64,000 nucleotides of DNA from the NCBI RefSeq assembly GCF_014203955.1, contig NZ_JACHKA010000001.1, forward strand, positions 3,131,001-3,195,000. The letters run 5' to 3'. A program made the translations under genes and the position numbers. The stretch is from Sphingobium lignivorans (GTDB lineage: Bacteria > Pseudomonadota > Alphaproteobacteria > Sphingomonadales > Sphingomonadaceae). Below the pieces are notes generated by a model. That model saw only the letters and a program-made list of their open reading frames with translations. It did no database searches and was not told where the DNA came from. Of the stretch, positions 10,326-18,154 are shown piece by piece (the stretch's first letter is position 1; every line of letters starts with the position of its first letter).

Positions 10326-10353
10326 CGTCATTCCCGCGCATGCGGGAATCCAG
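10326..10353. repeat. palindrome flanking GIY-YIG pseudogene, outer copy
   Basis: CATTCCCGCGCATGCGGGAATC forms an almost perfect hairpin (ATTCCCGC/GCGGGAAT). A truncated inverted copy beginning CTGGATTCCCGCATTCGCG is on the other side of the broken GIY-YIG gene at 10678-10696. The palindrome touches the stop codon of that gene. Confidence 0.75.
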
Positions 10354-10664
10354 TCACCCGAGCGACGCGAAACCAAGGTCGACGGCAAGGTCTTCCCAGT
10401 TCGGATTCGCCTGCTCGATCAAGTCGAGCTTCCAGGCCCGGCGCCACTTCTTCATCTGCTTTTCACGCAAGATCGCGTGCTCCATCGTCGCATGCTGCTC
10501 GAACCAGACCAGCAGCTTGACCCCTGGTCAGCCGAGAAGCCGCCGAATGTTTCCGCGCGATGCTGGGCGATGCGCTGCATCAGATTGGATGTCACGCCCA
10601 GATAGAGCGTGCCGTTACGGCGCGAGGCAAGCAGGTAGACATAAGGATCGAGGCAGCGCTTCAT
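10354..10664 (-). pseudogene. GIY-YIG nuclease-family protein, frameshifted
   Basis: The N-terminal half reads YVYLLASRRNGTLYLGVTSN and RIAQHR, the GIY-YIG core with its conserved arginine. After FGGFSADQ the frame is lost at about 10522, where GGGTC appears to have lost one base. The next frame continues without a stop as VKLLVWFEQHATMEHAI, then REKQMKKWRRAWKLDLIEQ, and ends at a TGA at 10354. Restoring one base gives about a 100-aa protein closely resembling the intact copy at 11334. An in-frame ATG further upstream (10691) would lie inside the flanking palindrome, so 10664 is preferred. These small proteins are single-domain nucleases of uncertain role. Confidence 0.8.
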
Positions 10665-10677
10665 CGCAGCGTCGCTA

Positions 10678-10696
10678 CTGGATTCCCGCATTCGCG
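10678..10696. repeat. palindrome flanking GIY-YIG pseudogene, truncated inverted copy
   Basis: CTGGATTCCCGCATTCGCG matches the reverse complement of the palindrome at 10326-10353 (CTGGATTCCCGCATGCGCG), but its second half is lost. It sits just upstream of the broken GIY-YIG gene. Confidence 0.6.
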
Positions 10697-10708
10697 TGCC
10701 ACAGATGC

Positions 10709-11092
10709 TTACTTAAGCACCGTCTCGACCAGCGCAGGCGCGGCGATGCCGGACCGTACCCTTTGCCTTTCAAATGAGGCGCAGAGGCAGGCGTTAATCC
10801 TTTCGATCCGTTTCGTTCTGTCCCAGGTACGCCCTTGATCGGCTCCAATCTCCTCTGACGCTAGAGATTCGAGTTTATAGCTGAAGTGTGGCTCTTCAGG
10901 CGGTGGTCCATGGATTGCAAGCATCTGCACTAACTGCCACTCATCGACCCCGCAATCACGGGCGGCGATTTGAGCGTTCTGTTCTTTGGCAAGTGGCAGG
11001 TCATTACGAGCGTCAGATCGACCTTTGGGATCTGTGCATGACCCGAGTACGATCAGCGGAAGCAGAACCCTCATCCTCATCCGAACATTCAT
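10709..11092 (-). CDS. hypothetical lipoprotein
   Basis: A 127-aa protein starts MNVRMRMRVLLPLIVLGSC. The short basic N-terminus, hydrophobic stretch and LGSC lipobox suggest lipidation at cysteine 19 and location in the envelope. The mature part contains DCGVDEWQLVQML and a C-terminal CLCASFERQRVRSGI segment; I recognise no domain. The start at 11092 is preferred over upstream in-frame codons because the signal peptide begins there and an AAGAAG purine run precedes it. It lies between the two copies of repeat R, so it may have arrived or been duplicated with them. Confidence 0.6.
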   Translation of the reverse strand: MNVRMRMRVLLPLIVLGSCTDPKGRSDARNDLPLAKEQNAQIAARDCGVDEWQLVQMLAIHGPPPEEPHFSYKLESLASEEIGADQGRTWDRTKRIERINACLCASFERQRVRSGIAAPALVETVLK

Positions 11093-11155
11093 AAGACGCT
11101 CTTCTTGGTTGTGAACCCATAAACGTCGGCAGCTAAAGCCCTTGGTATAAGGTCG

Positions 11156-11257
11156 GACATGCCATTGGAAACGTGGCAAGCCCGAGGCGGCACGGACAAA
11201 TCGCCCCTGACCGGAGTCCGCGATCGGGGCGCGCTGACAGCCTACGTCGTGGCTGAA
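11156..11257. repeat. 102-bp repeat R, copy 2
   Basis: Second copy of the repeat at 10190-10291, same orientation, differing at four positions. It is followed after 29 bp by a palindrome and the intact GIY-YIG gene. The two copies bracket 864 bp that hold the broken GIY-YIG gene and the lipoprotein gene. Confidence 0.85.
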
Positions 11258-11286
11258 ATGGGGGTGGAAAGCCGCTTCCCCAATCG

Positions 11287-11319
11287 TCACCCCGGGCTTG
11301 ACCCGGGGTCCCGCTTCAG
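11287..11319. repeat. palindrome flanking intact GIY-YIG gene, upstream copy
   Basis: CCCCGGGCTTGACCCGGGG is a near-perfect hairpin, continued by TCCCGCTTC. The same sequence in inverted orientation, with a few changes, stands immediately after the gene at 11638-11671, so the gene is bracketed by inverted repeats that are themselves palindromes. Confidence 0.8.
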
Positions 11320-11333
11320 CCGATGCTGTGTTC

Positions 11334-11633
11334 ATGGAGCGCGAGAGAAGCGGCGGCTGGGTCTACATCATGGCCGATCGCTATCGCGGCACGATGTATG
11401 TCGGTGTCACCTCACAGCTTCCCGTCCGCATCCACCAGCATCGATCCGGCGAGGGCTCGGACTTCTGCGCGCGATATGGGCTGGTTCGACTGGTGTGGGC
11501 GGAGCGCGCAGATGATATCGTCGAATGCATCGCACATGAGAAGCGCCTCAAGCGCTGGCGGCGAGCCTGGAAGTTCGACCTGATCGAGCGCGGCAATCCC
11601 GACTGGCAGGACTTGTTCGATACCCTCGCGTGA
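11334..11633 (+). CDS. GIY-YIG nuclease-family protein
   Basis: A 99-aa single-domain protein. The GIY-YIG signature is WVYIMADRYRGTMYVGVT at residues 9-26, followed by RIHQHR (catalytic arginine region) and HEKRLKRWRRAWKFDLIERG (glutamate and basic region). Known GIY-YIG domains cut DNA, but this short class has no established cellular role. The ATG at 11334 starts the domain immediately after the upstream palindrome; an in-frame codon at 11298 lies inside the palindrome and is rejected. Its partner at 10354-10664 is frameshifted. No additional DNA-binding domain is present. Confidence 0.88.
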   Translation: MERERSGGWVYIMADRYRGTMYVGVTSQLPVRIHQHRSGEGSDFCARYGLVRLVWAERADDIVECIAHEKRLKRWRRAWKFDLIERGNPDWQDLFDTLA

Positions 11634-11637
11634 CAAG

Positions 11638-11671
11638 GAAGCGGGACCCCGGAGCAAGTCCGGGGCGACGA
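11638..11671. repeat. palindrome flanking intact GIY-YIG gene, downstream inverted copy
   Basis: It begins GAAGCGGGACCCCGG and runs to CCGGGGCGACG. Its reverse complement matches the palindrome at 11287-11319 at most positions. It starts 5 bp after the GIY-YIG stop codon and could also act as a transcription terminator, though no T-run follows. Confidence 0.8.
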
Positions 11672-11873
11672 TGACGGTAACATCGTCGCGTCCCGCAAGG
11701 CTGCTTCTGGATCGGAATCGCGGGCTCCGCAAAGCCAACGCGTTTGCCCACACCACCCCTGCACCAGATCGGGACAGGCCGCCCCCTGTCATCATTGCCG
11801 CTCCACGCGCGATCATGCTTAGCCGGATGGAGGCCGTTCCCGCTCATCCGAGTCGAACGGCGGGGAGGCCGAT

Positions 11874-12152
11874 CTGCGCAGTCCGTTCACCAGTCTTGGA
11901 GCCGTCGCTGCCCTGATGCTCCTTCCCCTGCCCGCTCAGGCGGCCGGGGATGACGCGGCGCGGGCTTCGGCCAGTGCGCCGGGCCTGCATCGGGCGGGCG
12001 AGGCGAAGCAGGAGGCGCAGGACAAGCGCGCCGACCTCCCTGCCCCGCCCATGGCCCTGTTGTTCGGCATCGGCGCGGTGGGCGTGATCTGGGGGCGCCG
12101 GCTCGCCGCCGATGCCCGCAAGGCGCGGGAACGGGCCGAGCGCAAGGGATAA
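11874..12152 (+). CDS. small exported protein with PEP-CTERM-like tail, possible CTG start
   Basis: The first ATG (11916) leaves only MLLPLPAQA, too short for a signal peptide. Reading from a CTG at 11874 gives a complete one (RSPFTSLGAVAALMLLPLPAQA, cleavage before AGDD), and a strong GGGGAGG ribosome site lies 5 bases before that CTG. There is no ATG, GTG or TTG in frame between the stop at 11820 and 11916. The 92-aa product has a charged middle and a C-terminal PAPPMALLFGIGAVGVIWGR segment resembling a PEP-CTERM anchor, but followed by a long basic tail (ARKARERAERKG) instead of a short one. Function unknown. Confidence 0.55.
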   Translation: MRSPFTSLGAVAALMLLPLPAQAAGDDAARASASAPGLHRAGEAKQEAQDKRADLPAPPMALLFGIGAVGVIWGRRLAADARKARERAERKG

Positions 12153-12182
12153 AGCGGCTATTTCCGGGCCCTGGCCGGCAGG

Positions 12183-12719
12183 TCAGGGAAGCTCGTCAGA
12201 TGGTGGCGGCACGTCGATCTGCGCGTCTCGCGCCGGCAGCTCTGGCCCCGCCGGCACTTCTGTCCGCGCAGGCACGGGCGCAAGCGATCCGGCCGGCACC
12301 GGCGCGACGACGGGCCGGGCGGCCGCCCCGGGCGCCCGCGCGCGCTCTCCCGCTCGCTCGCCCGTCCGCACCGGCGGCAATCGGACCGGGACCGGCGGCT
12401 CTTCCGGCGCATAGTGCGGCATGACCGGCACCATCAGGTCCACGACCTGCGCCGCCGCGCTGTCATAGAGGCTCGCATCGCAACCCTCGCATTCATAGGA
12501 TGTCGGGCCGGGCCGCGGGGCGAAGCTGCGGTCCGCCGTCGCCGCGACGGACGTCACGTCGGCGGCCATGCCCTCCAGCATCCGGCTGTAATCCGCCAGT
12601 TCGTCCTGTCCGCGCGTGGCCGCGCCGCCGGCCACGAAATTGCCGAGCATCACCCCGCCGACCGCGCCAAGGAACGCGATCACGCCAACGGTGAAGAGAC
12701 GGCGTGCAGTCCGCTGCAT
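12183..12719 (-). CDS. hypothetical membrane-anchored protein with proline-rich C-terminus
   Basis: 178 aa. One N-terminal hydrophobic helix (RLFTVGVIAFLGAVGGVMLG, about residues 7-26) is followed by a probable periplasmic part with YECEGCDASLYDSA (two cysteines three apart), then a long Pro/Ala/Val-rich tail ending PPPSDELP. No family recognised. It is divergent from the glutathione S-transferase gene, with 157 bp between starts. The low-complexity tail means part of the length could be chance open frame in GC-rich DNA, but the membrane helix directly after the start supports a real gene. Confidence 0.5.
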   Translation of the reverse strand: MQRTARRLFTVGVIAFLGAVGGVMLGNFVAGGAATRGQDELADYSRMLEGMAADVTSVAATADRSFAPRPGPTSYECEGCDASLYDSAAAQVVDLMVPVMPHYAPEEPPVPVRLPPVRTGERAGERARAPGAAARPVVAPVPAGSLAPVPARTEVPAGPELPARDAQIDVPPPSDELP

Positions 12720-12876
12720 CGGCGCAGCTTAGCAGAGCGCGGCGCCGTTGGCAGCCTCGCTCCGTCCCATGCCAGCCACGGACCGGGGCGCTGGCGGCCT
12801 TCCGCGCGCGCCGCATCCGGGTCCCTGCCGAGAATGGAGCTTGCGCGCCACCGGGCGCGGTCTAAGGGAGATGAGG

Positions 12877-13548
12877 ATGTGGCACCTGTATCAATTCCCG
12901 CTTTGCCCCTTTTCGCGCAAGCTTCGCTTCCTGATGGCGGAGAAGGGCATCGTCTATGAGCTCGTGCGCGAGTCGCCCTGGGAAGGCCGCGACGAGTTTC
13001 TGGATCTCAATCCGGCCGGGACGACGCCGGTGCTCGTCTCCGACGACGGGGCGACCACGCTCGCGGACAGTCAGGCGATCTGCGAATATTTCGAGGAGAC
13101 GGTCGAGCAGTTTCCCCTCATCTCCGGTTCCGCGCTGGCCCGGGCGGAAGTCCGGCGGCTCGTGGCGTGGTTCGATCAGGTGGTGTTCCGGGACGTCGTG
13201 GCGCCGCTGCTCAATGAGCGGATGATCAAGCGCATCGTCGCGCGCGCTTCCCCCGATGCCGGGGCGCTGCGTGATGCCATGCGCAAGGCGAACACCCATA
13301 TGGACTATATGGACTGGCTGCTGGATCATCGCAGCTGGCTCGCCGGGGGCACGATGAGCCTGGCCGATGTGGCTGCGGCGGCGCATATTTCCGTGGCGGA
13401 TTATCTTGGCGGCATCGATTGGGAAGGGCACAAGCCCACGCGCCGCTGGTATGCCGGCATCAAGTCGCGCCCGTCCTTCCGGCCGCTGCTCGCCGAGCGC
13501 ATGGAAGTCGTGACGCCGCCCAAATATTACGACCAGCCGGATTTCTGA
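12877..13548 (+). CDS. glutathione S-transferase family protein
   Basis: 223 aa, cytoplasmic. The thioredoxin-like N-terminal domain has YQFPLCPFSRKLRF with a CPFS site at residues 10-13, NPAGTTPVLV and the glutathione-binding DSQAICEYFEE. The C-terminal helical domain contains SLADVAAAAHISVADY. This resembles the FzlA/GST-like class, where a reducing cysteine replaces the tyrosine of classical enzymes; substrate is unknown. The AAGGGAG ribosome site abuts the ATG at 12871 and is 6 bases from the ATG at 12877, so the latter is chosen. An upstream open extension without family similarity is rejected. Confidence 0.9.
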   Translation: MWHLYQFPLCPFSRKLRFLMAEKGIVYELVRESPWEGRDEFLDLNPAGTTPVLVSDDGATTLADSQAICEYFEETVEQFPLISGSALARAEVRRLVAWFDQVVFRDVVAPLLNERMIKRIVARASPDAGALRDAMRKANTHMDYMDWLLDHRSWLAGGTMSLADVAAAAHISVADYLGGIDWEGHKPTRRWYAGIKSRPSFRPLLAERMEVVTPPKYYDQPDF

Positions 13549-13690
13549 AACCCGATTCAGGTTTCAACTTGCTGCGATCCGCCTTGCGCATTTCCCCTCT
13601 CGGGAGGCGTTCGGGACAGCGCTTTTTATATGTCCTAGAGTGTCCGGTAATCTGTCCCGTTCCCGGGGAACGCGGAAGCCGGAATCGCCC

Positions 13691-14851
13691 TTATTGCTCG
13701 GGTTCGCGGGCGATATAGACGCGATTACGGCCATGTTCCTTGGCGAGATAAAGTGCCCGGTCCGCGGCCCGTAGCGCATCGCGCGGCTCGGGGTGCGCGA
13801 ACATGTCCGCCACGCCACCTGAAAAGGTCACCTGGTCCATGCGCTCGCCGGTCTTGCGATCGACGAGGTTGCGGCTGGCCATGTCTGCGCGCGCATCGTC
13901 GACCACCTTGGCGGCCTCGGCGACCGGCAGGCCCCGGAAGAGCAGCACGAACTCCTCGCCGCCATGCCGCGCCACATGGCATTTGTCGCCCGAGACCTTG
14001 GCGAGCAGCCCGGCGACGAACTTGAGCACGCGGTCTCCGGCATCATGCCCGTGGGTATCGTTGACGGCCTTGAAATGATCGATGTCGCAGAAGGCGACGC
14101 TGAGCGGCTCGCCATTCTCCCGGGCAATGGCGCATTCCTCGCGCAATGTGCTCTCGAAGGCGCGGCGGTTCGGCAGGCCGGTCAGATGGTCCTGCTCCGC
14201 CGCCTTGCGGGCATTTTCGAGATTCTTCTGGAGCAGCCGCGTCTGCTTCTGCCCCTCGCGCATCCGGCTTTCCACCTCGCGCGTCTTCTCGATCATGCTG
14301 CGGGTCAGCGACACGAGATTGGCGATCGTTTCGCCGCCGGCATTCTCCTTGCTCAGCTCGGCCGCCTGCGCCTGCAGCGCCGCGCCGAAATCCTTGGCGG
14401 AATTGCTCGACTGGTCGGCGATGCCCGTGATCTGATTGAGGTTCGCTTCCATCTGCGCCAGCATTTCGGTGAGCGAATCGGGTGTCAGGTCCTCGGCACG
14501 CTGGTCGGCGATGATCTGTTCGGCAACACCGTTGGTGATGCGCCCCCGGTCGCTGAGGATGGCGCGCACCGCCTTCTCGATCGCGACGTCGTTGCCGGTG
14601 ATATAATCGAGCGCGAGGCCGAAATTGAGCGGCGTGATATCGAGGTCATGCGCGAAGAGGAAATCACCGACATCCGCATACAAGGCCTTTCGACGCTCGA
14701 CTTCGCGCCGCATGTGGCCATTGCCCGTTTCGCGCTCTCCCGCGGCGGATATCTCGCTCTCGTTCGGCAAGGTTTCCCCAATCCCGAAGATACGGCCAAG
14801 CTTGGCCAGGGTGCCACCTGGTTTATCGGACGACGCATTCGGGGCGGACAT
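13691..14851 (-). CDS. diguanylate cyclase (GGDEF domain)
   Basis: Makes the second messenger cyclic di-GMP from two GTP. The C-terminal GGDEF domain has an intact active-site HGGEEF near residue 297, DHFKAVNDTHGHDAGD for metal and substrate binding, and LTGLPNRRAFE at its start. The RxxD product-inhibition site expected just before the GGEEF motif is absent (the stretch reads SGDKCHVAR). The N-terminal 170 residues form a helical, probably coiled-coil region (ESRMREGQKQTRLLQKNLEN) without membrane segments, so it is a soluble enzyme with an unrecognised sensory or dimerisation part. Divergent from the M16 protease gene. Confidence 0.93.
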   Translation of the reverse strand: MSAPNASSDKPGGTLAKLGRIFGIGETLPNESEISAAGERETGNGHMRREVERRKALYADVGDFLFAHDLDITPLNFGLALDYITGNDVAIEKAVRAILSDRGRITNGVAEQIIADQRAEDLTPDSLTEMLAQMEANLNQITGIADQSSNSAKDFGAALQAQAAELSKENAGGETIANLVSLTRSMIEKTREVESRMREGQKQTRLLQKNLENARKAAEQDHLTGLPNRRAFESTLREECAIARENGEPLSVAFCDIDHFKAVNDTHGHDAGDRVLKFVAGLLAKVSGDKCHVARHGGEEFVLLFRGLPVAEAAKVVDDARADMASRNLVDRKTGERMDQVTFSGGVADMFAHPEPRDALRAADRALYLAKEHGRNRVYIAREPEQ

Positions 14852-15096
14852 TGTGGATCTCCTCCAATGCCCGCCTTCTAGTCGGCTGTGGTAAAGAAAG
14901 CTTTGATCGTACGGCGCCCCGGTCTGTCATGCGGAACAGCGTGGACGCGGCATCGCTGGGCGGGCCGCGCGCCGGGCAGTCAGTTGAGGTTCATGACCGC
15001 CCGGCGATTGATGCCGTCCCCTCCCCTCTCTGGATCGCGACATGTCGCGACAAGTTTCCGTGTGACGATGCTTCCTTTCACCCCTACACAGGTGCC

Positions 15097-18063
15097 ATGA
15101 CTATTCGCTCTGCTGCTGTTCGTCGGCTGCTCTCCGCCGCGCTCGGGGCCGCTGTCCTCCTGGCTTCGCCCCTCCACGCACAGGCCCAGCCGGCCGCTGC
15201 GCCCGCTTCCCAGTCTGCCGAGCCCCGCCCGTGGTTCTACGCGACAAGCGACGTGCCGATGGACCCCGCCTGGCATTTCGGCGAGTTGCCCAATGGCCTG
15301 CGCTACGCCATCCGCCGCAACGAGGTGCCCGCCGGTCAGGTCTCCATTCGCGTGCGGGTCGACGTCGGCTCCCTGATGGAGGAACCGCGCGAAGCCGGGT
15401 TCGCCCATTTCATCGAGCATCTCACCTTCCGCGGATCGCGCGACGTGCCGGATGGGGAATCCAAGCGCATCTGGCAGCGACTCGGTGCGTCCTTCGGCAG
15501 CGACAGCAATGCCCAGACCTCGCCGACCGGCACGGTCTATGCGCTCGATCTGCCGCGCGCCACCCAATCGGGAATCGACGAAAGCCTCAGGATCCTGGCG
15601 GGCATGATGACGGCGCCTGCCATCACGCCGGAGGCCGTGGACGCCGAGCGCATGGTGGTGCTGGCCGAGCGTCGCGAGGGGCTGAGCCCGGCCGCGCGCG
15701 TTGGGGACCAGGTCCGGTCCTTCTATTTCGCCGGCCAGCGGCTGGGGCAGCACAGCCCCATCGGCACCGAAGCCACGCTCACCGGCGCCACGCCCGAGGC
15801 CCTGCGCGCCTTTCACGATCGCTGGTATCGGCCGGACCGGGCCGTCATCGCCATTTCCGGCGACATGGATCCGGCTGTGATCGAAGCCAGCCTGCGCGCC
15901 CATTTCGCCGGCTGGCAGGCACGGGGCGAAGCGACGGAACTGCCCGATTTCGGCAAGCCCGATCCCAAGGCCCCGGCCGTGAAGGTGATTGTCGAGCCCA
16001 GCTCCCCTTATTCGGTCGGCCTCGCTTATCTGCGCCCCTGGGTGTTCAACGAGGATACCATTGCCTTCAACGAGGCTCGCCTCGCCGACATGGTGGCGCT
16101 GGAACTCATCAACCGGCGGCTCGAGACAGTCGCCACCATGGGCGCGTCCTTCCTGCAGGCCAGCGTGGCTCTCGATGACAGCTCCCGGTCCGCCAACGCC
16201 ACTTATGTGACGATCGTCCCGATCGGCAATGATTGGGAGAAGGCCCTGCGGGAGGTCCGCGCGATCATAGAGGACGCGCGGCGGACGCCCCCCAGCGCCG
16301 CGGACATCGATCGGGAATTTGCGGGCATGGAAGCGCTCTATGCCGCTGCGGCCGCGACCTCGGCCGTCGAGGGCAGCGCCCAGCAGGCGGAAAGTCTCGT
16401 CGCTGCCATCGATATTCGGGAAACGGTCGTCTCTCCGCAGGCCCAGCTGGAAATCTTCCGGTCCGCGCGCCGCCTGATGACCCCGGATCACCTTCTGGCC
16501 TCGACCAGGAGACTGTTCTCGGGTGATGCCGTGCGCGCCTTGCTCAGCCTCAAGGCCGCCCAGCCCAATGCACAGGCACGCCTCGCCACGGCTCTGCGGG
16601 CGCCGGTGCAGCCGGCCCAGAATGTGCGGCTCGATGCCCCCAGCGTCACCATGGCCTCGCTTCCGGCGCTGCCCGCGCCCGGCAAGGTGGCCTCGCGCAC
16701 GCCGGTCGGCATCCTGGGCATTCAGGATATCGCGTTCGAGAACGGCGTGCGCCTGCTCCTCAATGCCAATCAGGCCGAACCCGGCAAGGTGCGCATCCGG
16801 GTGCGGTTCGGCCATGGCCGGCAGAGCTTTTCCCCGCGCGAGAATGATGCGCTCTGGGCCGCCCCCTTCGCGCTGGCGGCCAGCGGCATCGGCGATCTCG
16901 GCCAGCGTGAAATGACGGAACTGATGAACGGCCGGCGGCTGTCCTTCGGCTTCGCGGTGGAAGACGATGCCTTTTCCCTGAGCGCGGTCAGCAGCCCGGA
17001 GGATTATGGCGACCAGCTGCGCCTGTTCGCCACGAAGCTCGCTTTCCCCCGCTGGGACGACGCGCCGCTGAAGCGGACCATCGCGGCACTGGACGCCAGC
17101 TATGATCCGGTTCCCGGCTCCGCATCCGAGGCCATCAATCGCAATCTCGACTGGCTCCTGCGCAATCAGGACAGCCGCTTCGCACCGGCCTCGCCCGCCG
17201 TGGCGCGCACCGTGCTGACGCTCGATCGCTTCAAGGCGACATGGGAACCGCGGCTCGCCGCAGGTCCGGTGGAAGTGCAGATTTTCGGCGATGTCGTTGC
17301 CGAGGACGCGATCGCCGCCGTGGCCGCCACGTTCGGGGCGCTGGAGCGCCGGACCGATACCCCGCCGCCGGCCGAATATCGGGTCATGGGCTTTCCCCGC
17401 CCGGTCTCCTCCCCCATTCTCATCAGTCATGACGGGCCTGGCGAGCAGGCGGCCGCCATCATCGCCTGGCCGACCGGGGGCGGCGTGGACCGCATCCGCG
17501 AGAGCCGCCAGCTCGACATGCTGGCGCGGATCATCAACGATCGCCTGTTCGAGAAGCTTCGCTCGATCGATGGCGCGGCTTATACGCCGAGCGCCTCGAG
17601 CGTCTGGCCGGAAAGCGCCGATAGCGGCGGTTTCCTCTTCGTGCAGACCCAGCTCAAGCCCGACCGCATTCCCTATTTCTTCGAGCTCATGAACGAGATC
17701 GTCGCGGACCTGGCCAACAATCCGGTGACGCAGGATGAGCTGGACCGGCAAGTGGAGCCGGTGCGGCAGCTGCTCAACCGGGCCGCCTACAGCAACGCCT
17801 TCTGGATGAGCCAGCTCGACGGCTACACCAGCGATCGCCGCAAGCTCGCGCTCGCCGCCAGCCTGTCGCGGGATTTGCTCGATGTGACGCCGGCGGACCT
17901 CCAGCAGCTCGCGACCCGCTATCTGGTGCCGGAGACGAGCTGGTCGGCCATCGTCCTCGCGCGGGGCATGCCGGTTCCGCTGGTCAGCAAGGCAATGCCC
18001 GGCGAGGCCAAGGCCGCATCCGCGCCCGCCCCGGCCACCGAGCCCGCCCCCGCCACGCACTGA
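15097..18063 (+). CDS. periplasmic M16-family zinc metallopeptidase
   Basis: 988 aa. A signal peptide (MTIRSAAVRRLLSAALGAAV, cleaved near AQAQ) sends it out of the cytoplasm. The first M16 domain carries the inverted zinc motif HFIEH at residues 104-108 and the downstream glutamate region ERMVVLAERREG. The second half is the paired non-catalytic M16 domain, with no HxxEH. This is the pitrilysin/PqqL-type layout. The ATG at 15097 follows ACAGGTGCC; an upstream in-frame extension to 14851 lacks a signal peptide and is rejected. The C-terminus ends in an Ala/Pro-rich tail. Substrates are probably peptides or signal fragments. Confidence 0.92.
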   Translation: MTIRSAAVRRLLSAALGAAVLLASPLHAQAQPAAAPASQSAEPRPWFYATSDVPMDPAWHFGELPNGLRYAIRRNEVPAGQVSIRVRVDVGSLMEEPREAGFAHFIEHLTFRGSRDVPDGESKRIWQRLGASFGSDSNAQTSPTGTVYALDLPRATQSGIDESLRILAGMMTAPAITPEAVDAERMVVLAERREGLSPAARVGDQVRSFYFAGQRLGQHSPIGTEATLTGATPEALRAFHDRWYRPDRAVIAISGDMDPAVIEASLRAHFAGWQARGEATELPDFGKPDPKAPAVKVIVEPSSPYSVGLAYLRPWVFNEDTIAFNEARLADMVALELINRRLETVATMGASFLQASVALDDSSRSANATYVTIVPIGNDWEKALREVRAIIEDARRTPPSAADIDREFAGMEALYAAAAATSAVEGSAQQAESLVAAIDIRETVVSPQAQLEIFRSARRLMTPDHLLASTRRLFSGDAVRALLSLKAAQPNAQARLATALRAPVQPAQNVRLDAPSVTMASLPALPAPGKVASRTPVGILGIQDIAFENGVRLLLNANQAEPGKVRIRVRFGHGRQSFSPRENDALWAAPFALAASGIGDLGQREMTELMNGRRLSFGFAVEDDAFSLSAVSSPEDYGDQLRLFATKLAFPRWDDAPLKRTIAALDASYDPVPGSASEAINRNLDWLLRNQDSRFAPASPAVARTVLTLDRFKATWEPRLAAGPVEVQIFGDVVAEDAIAAVAATFGALERRTDTPPPAEYRVMGFPRPVSSPILISHDGPGEQAAAIIAWPTGGGVDRIRESRQLDMLARIINDRLFEKLRSIDGAAYTPSASSVWPESADSGGFLFVQTQLKPDRIPYFFELMNEIVADLANNPVTQDELDRQVEPVRQLLNRAAYSNAFWMSQLDGYTSDRRKLALAASLSRDLLDVTPADLQQLATRYLVPETSWSAIVLARGMPVPLVSKAMPGEAKAASAPAPATEPAPATH

Positions 18064-18154
18064 GCACTTGCGCGCGAGCGCCTGACTGACCAAATGGGAA
18101 AGGCATCATCGGCGCTTGCGCCGATGTCCTGCCCTTTTCCGCGAGTGCCAGCCC

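Noticed and set aside
10148..10777. Plus-strand open frame through repeat R and the GIY-YIG region
   Set aside because: It crosses a repeat, a palindrome and the antisense of a real domain; composition is not protein-like.
13546..13566. TGAAACC/GGTTTCA hairpin at the end of the glutathione S-transferase gene
   Set aside because: Only 7 bp of stem and no T-run; too weak to call a terminator.
14980..18093. A 1037-codon open frame antisense to the M16 protease
   Set aside because: Same shadow effect; no start signal or motif, and the plus strand has a complete zinc protease with signal peptide.
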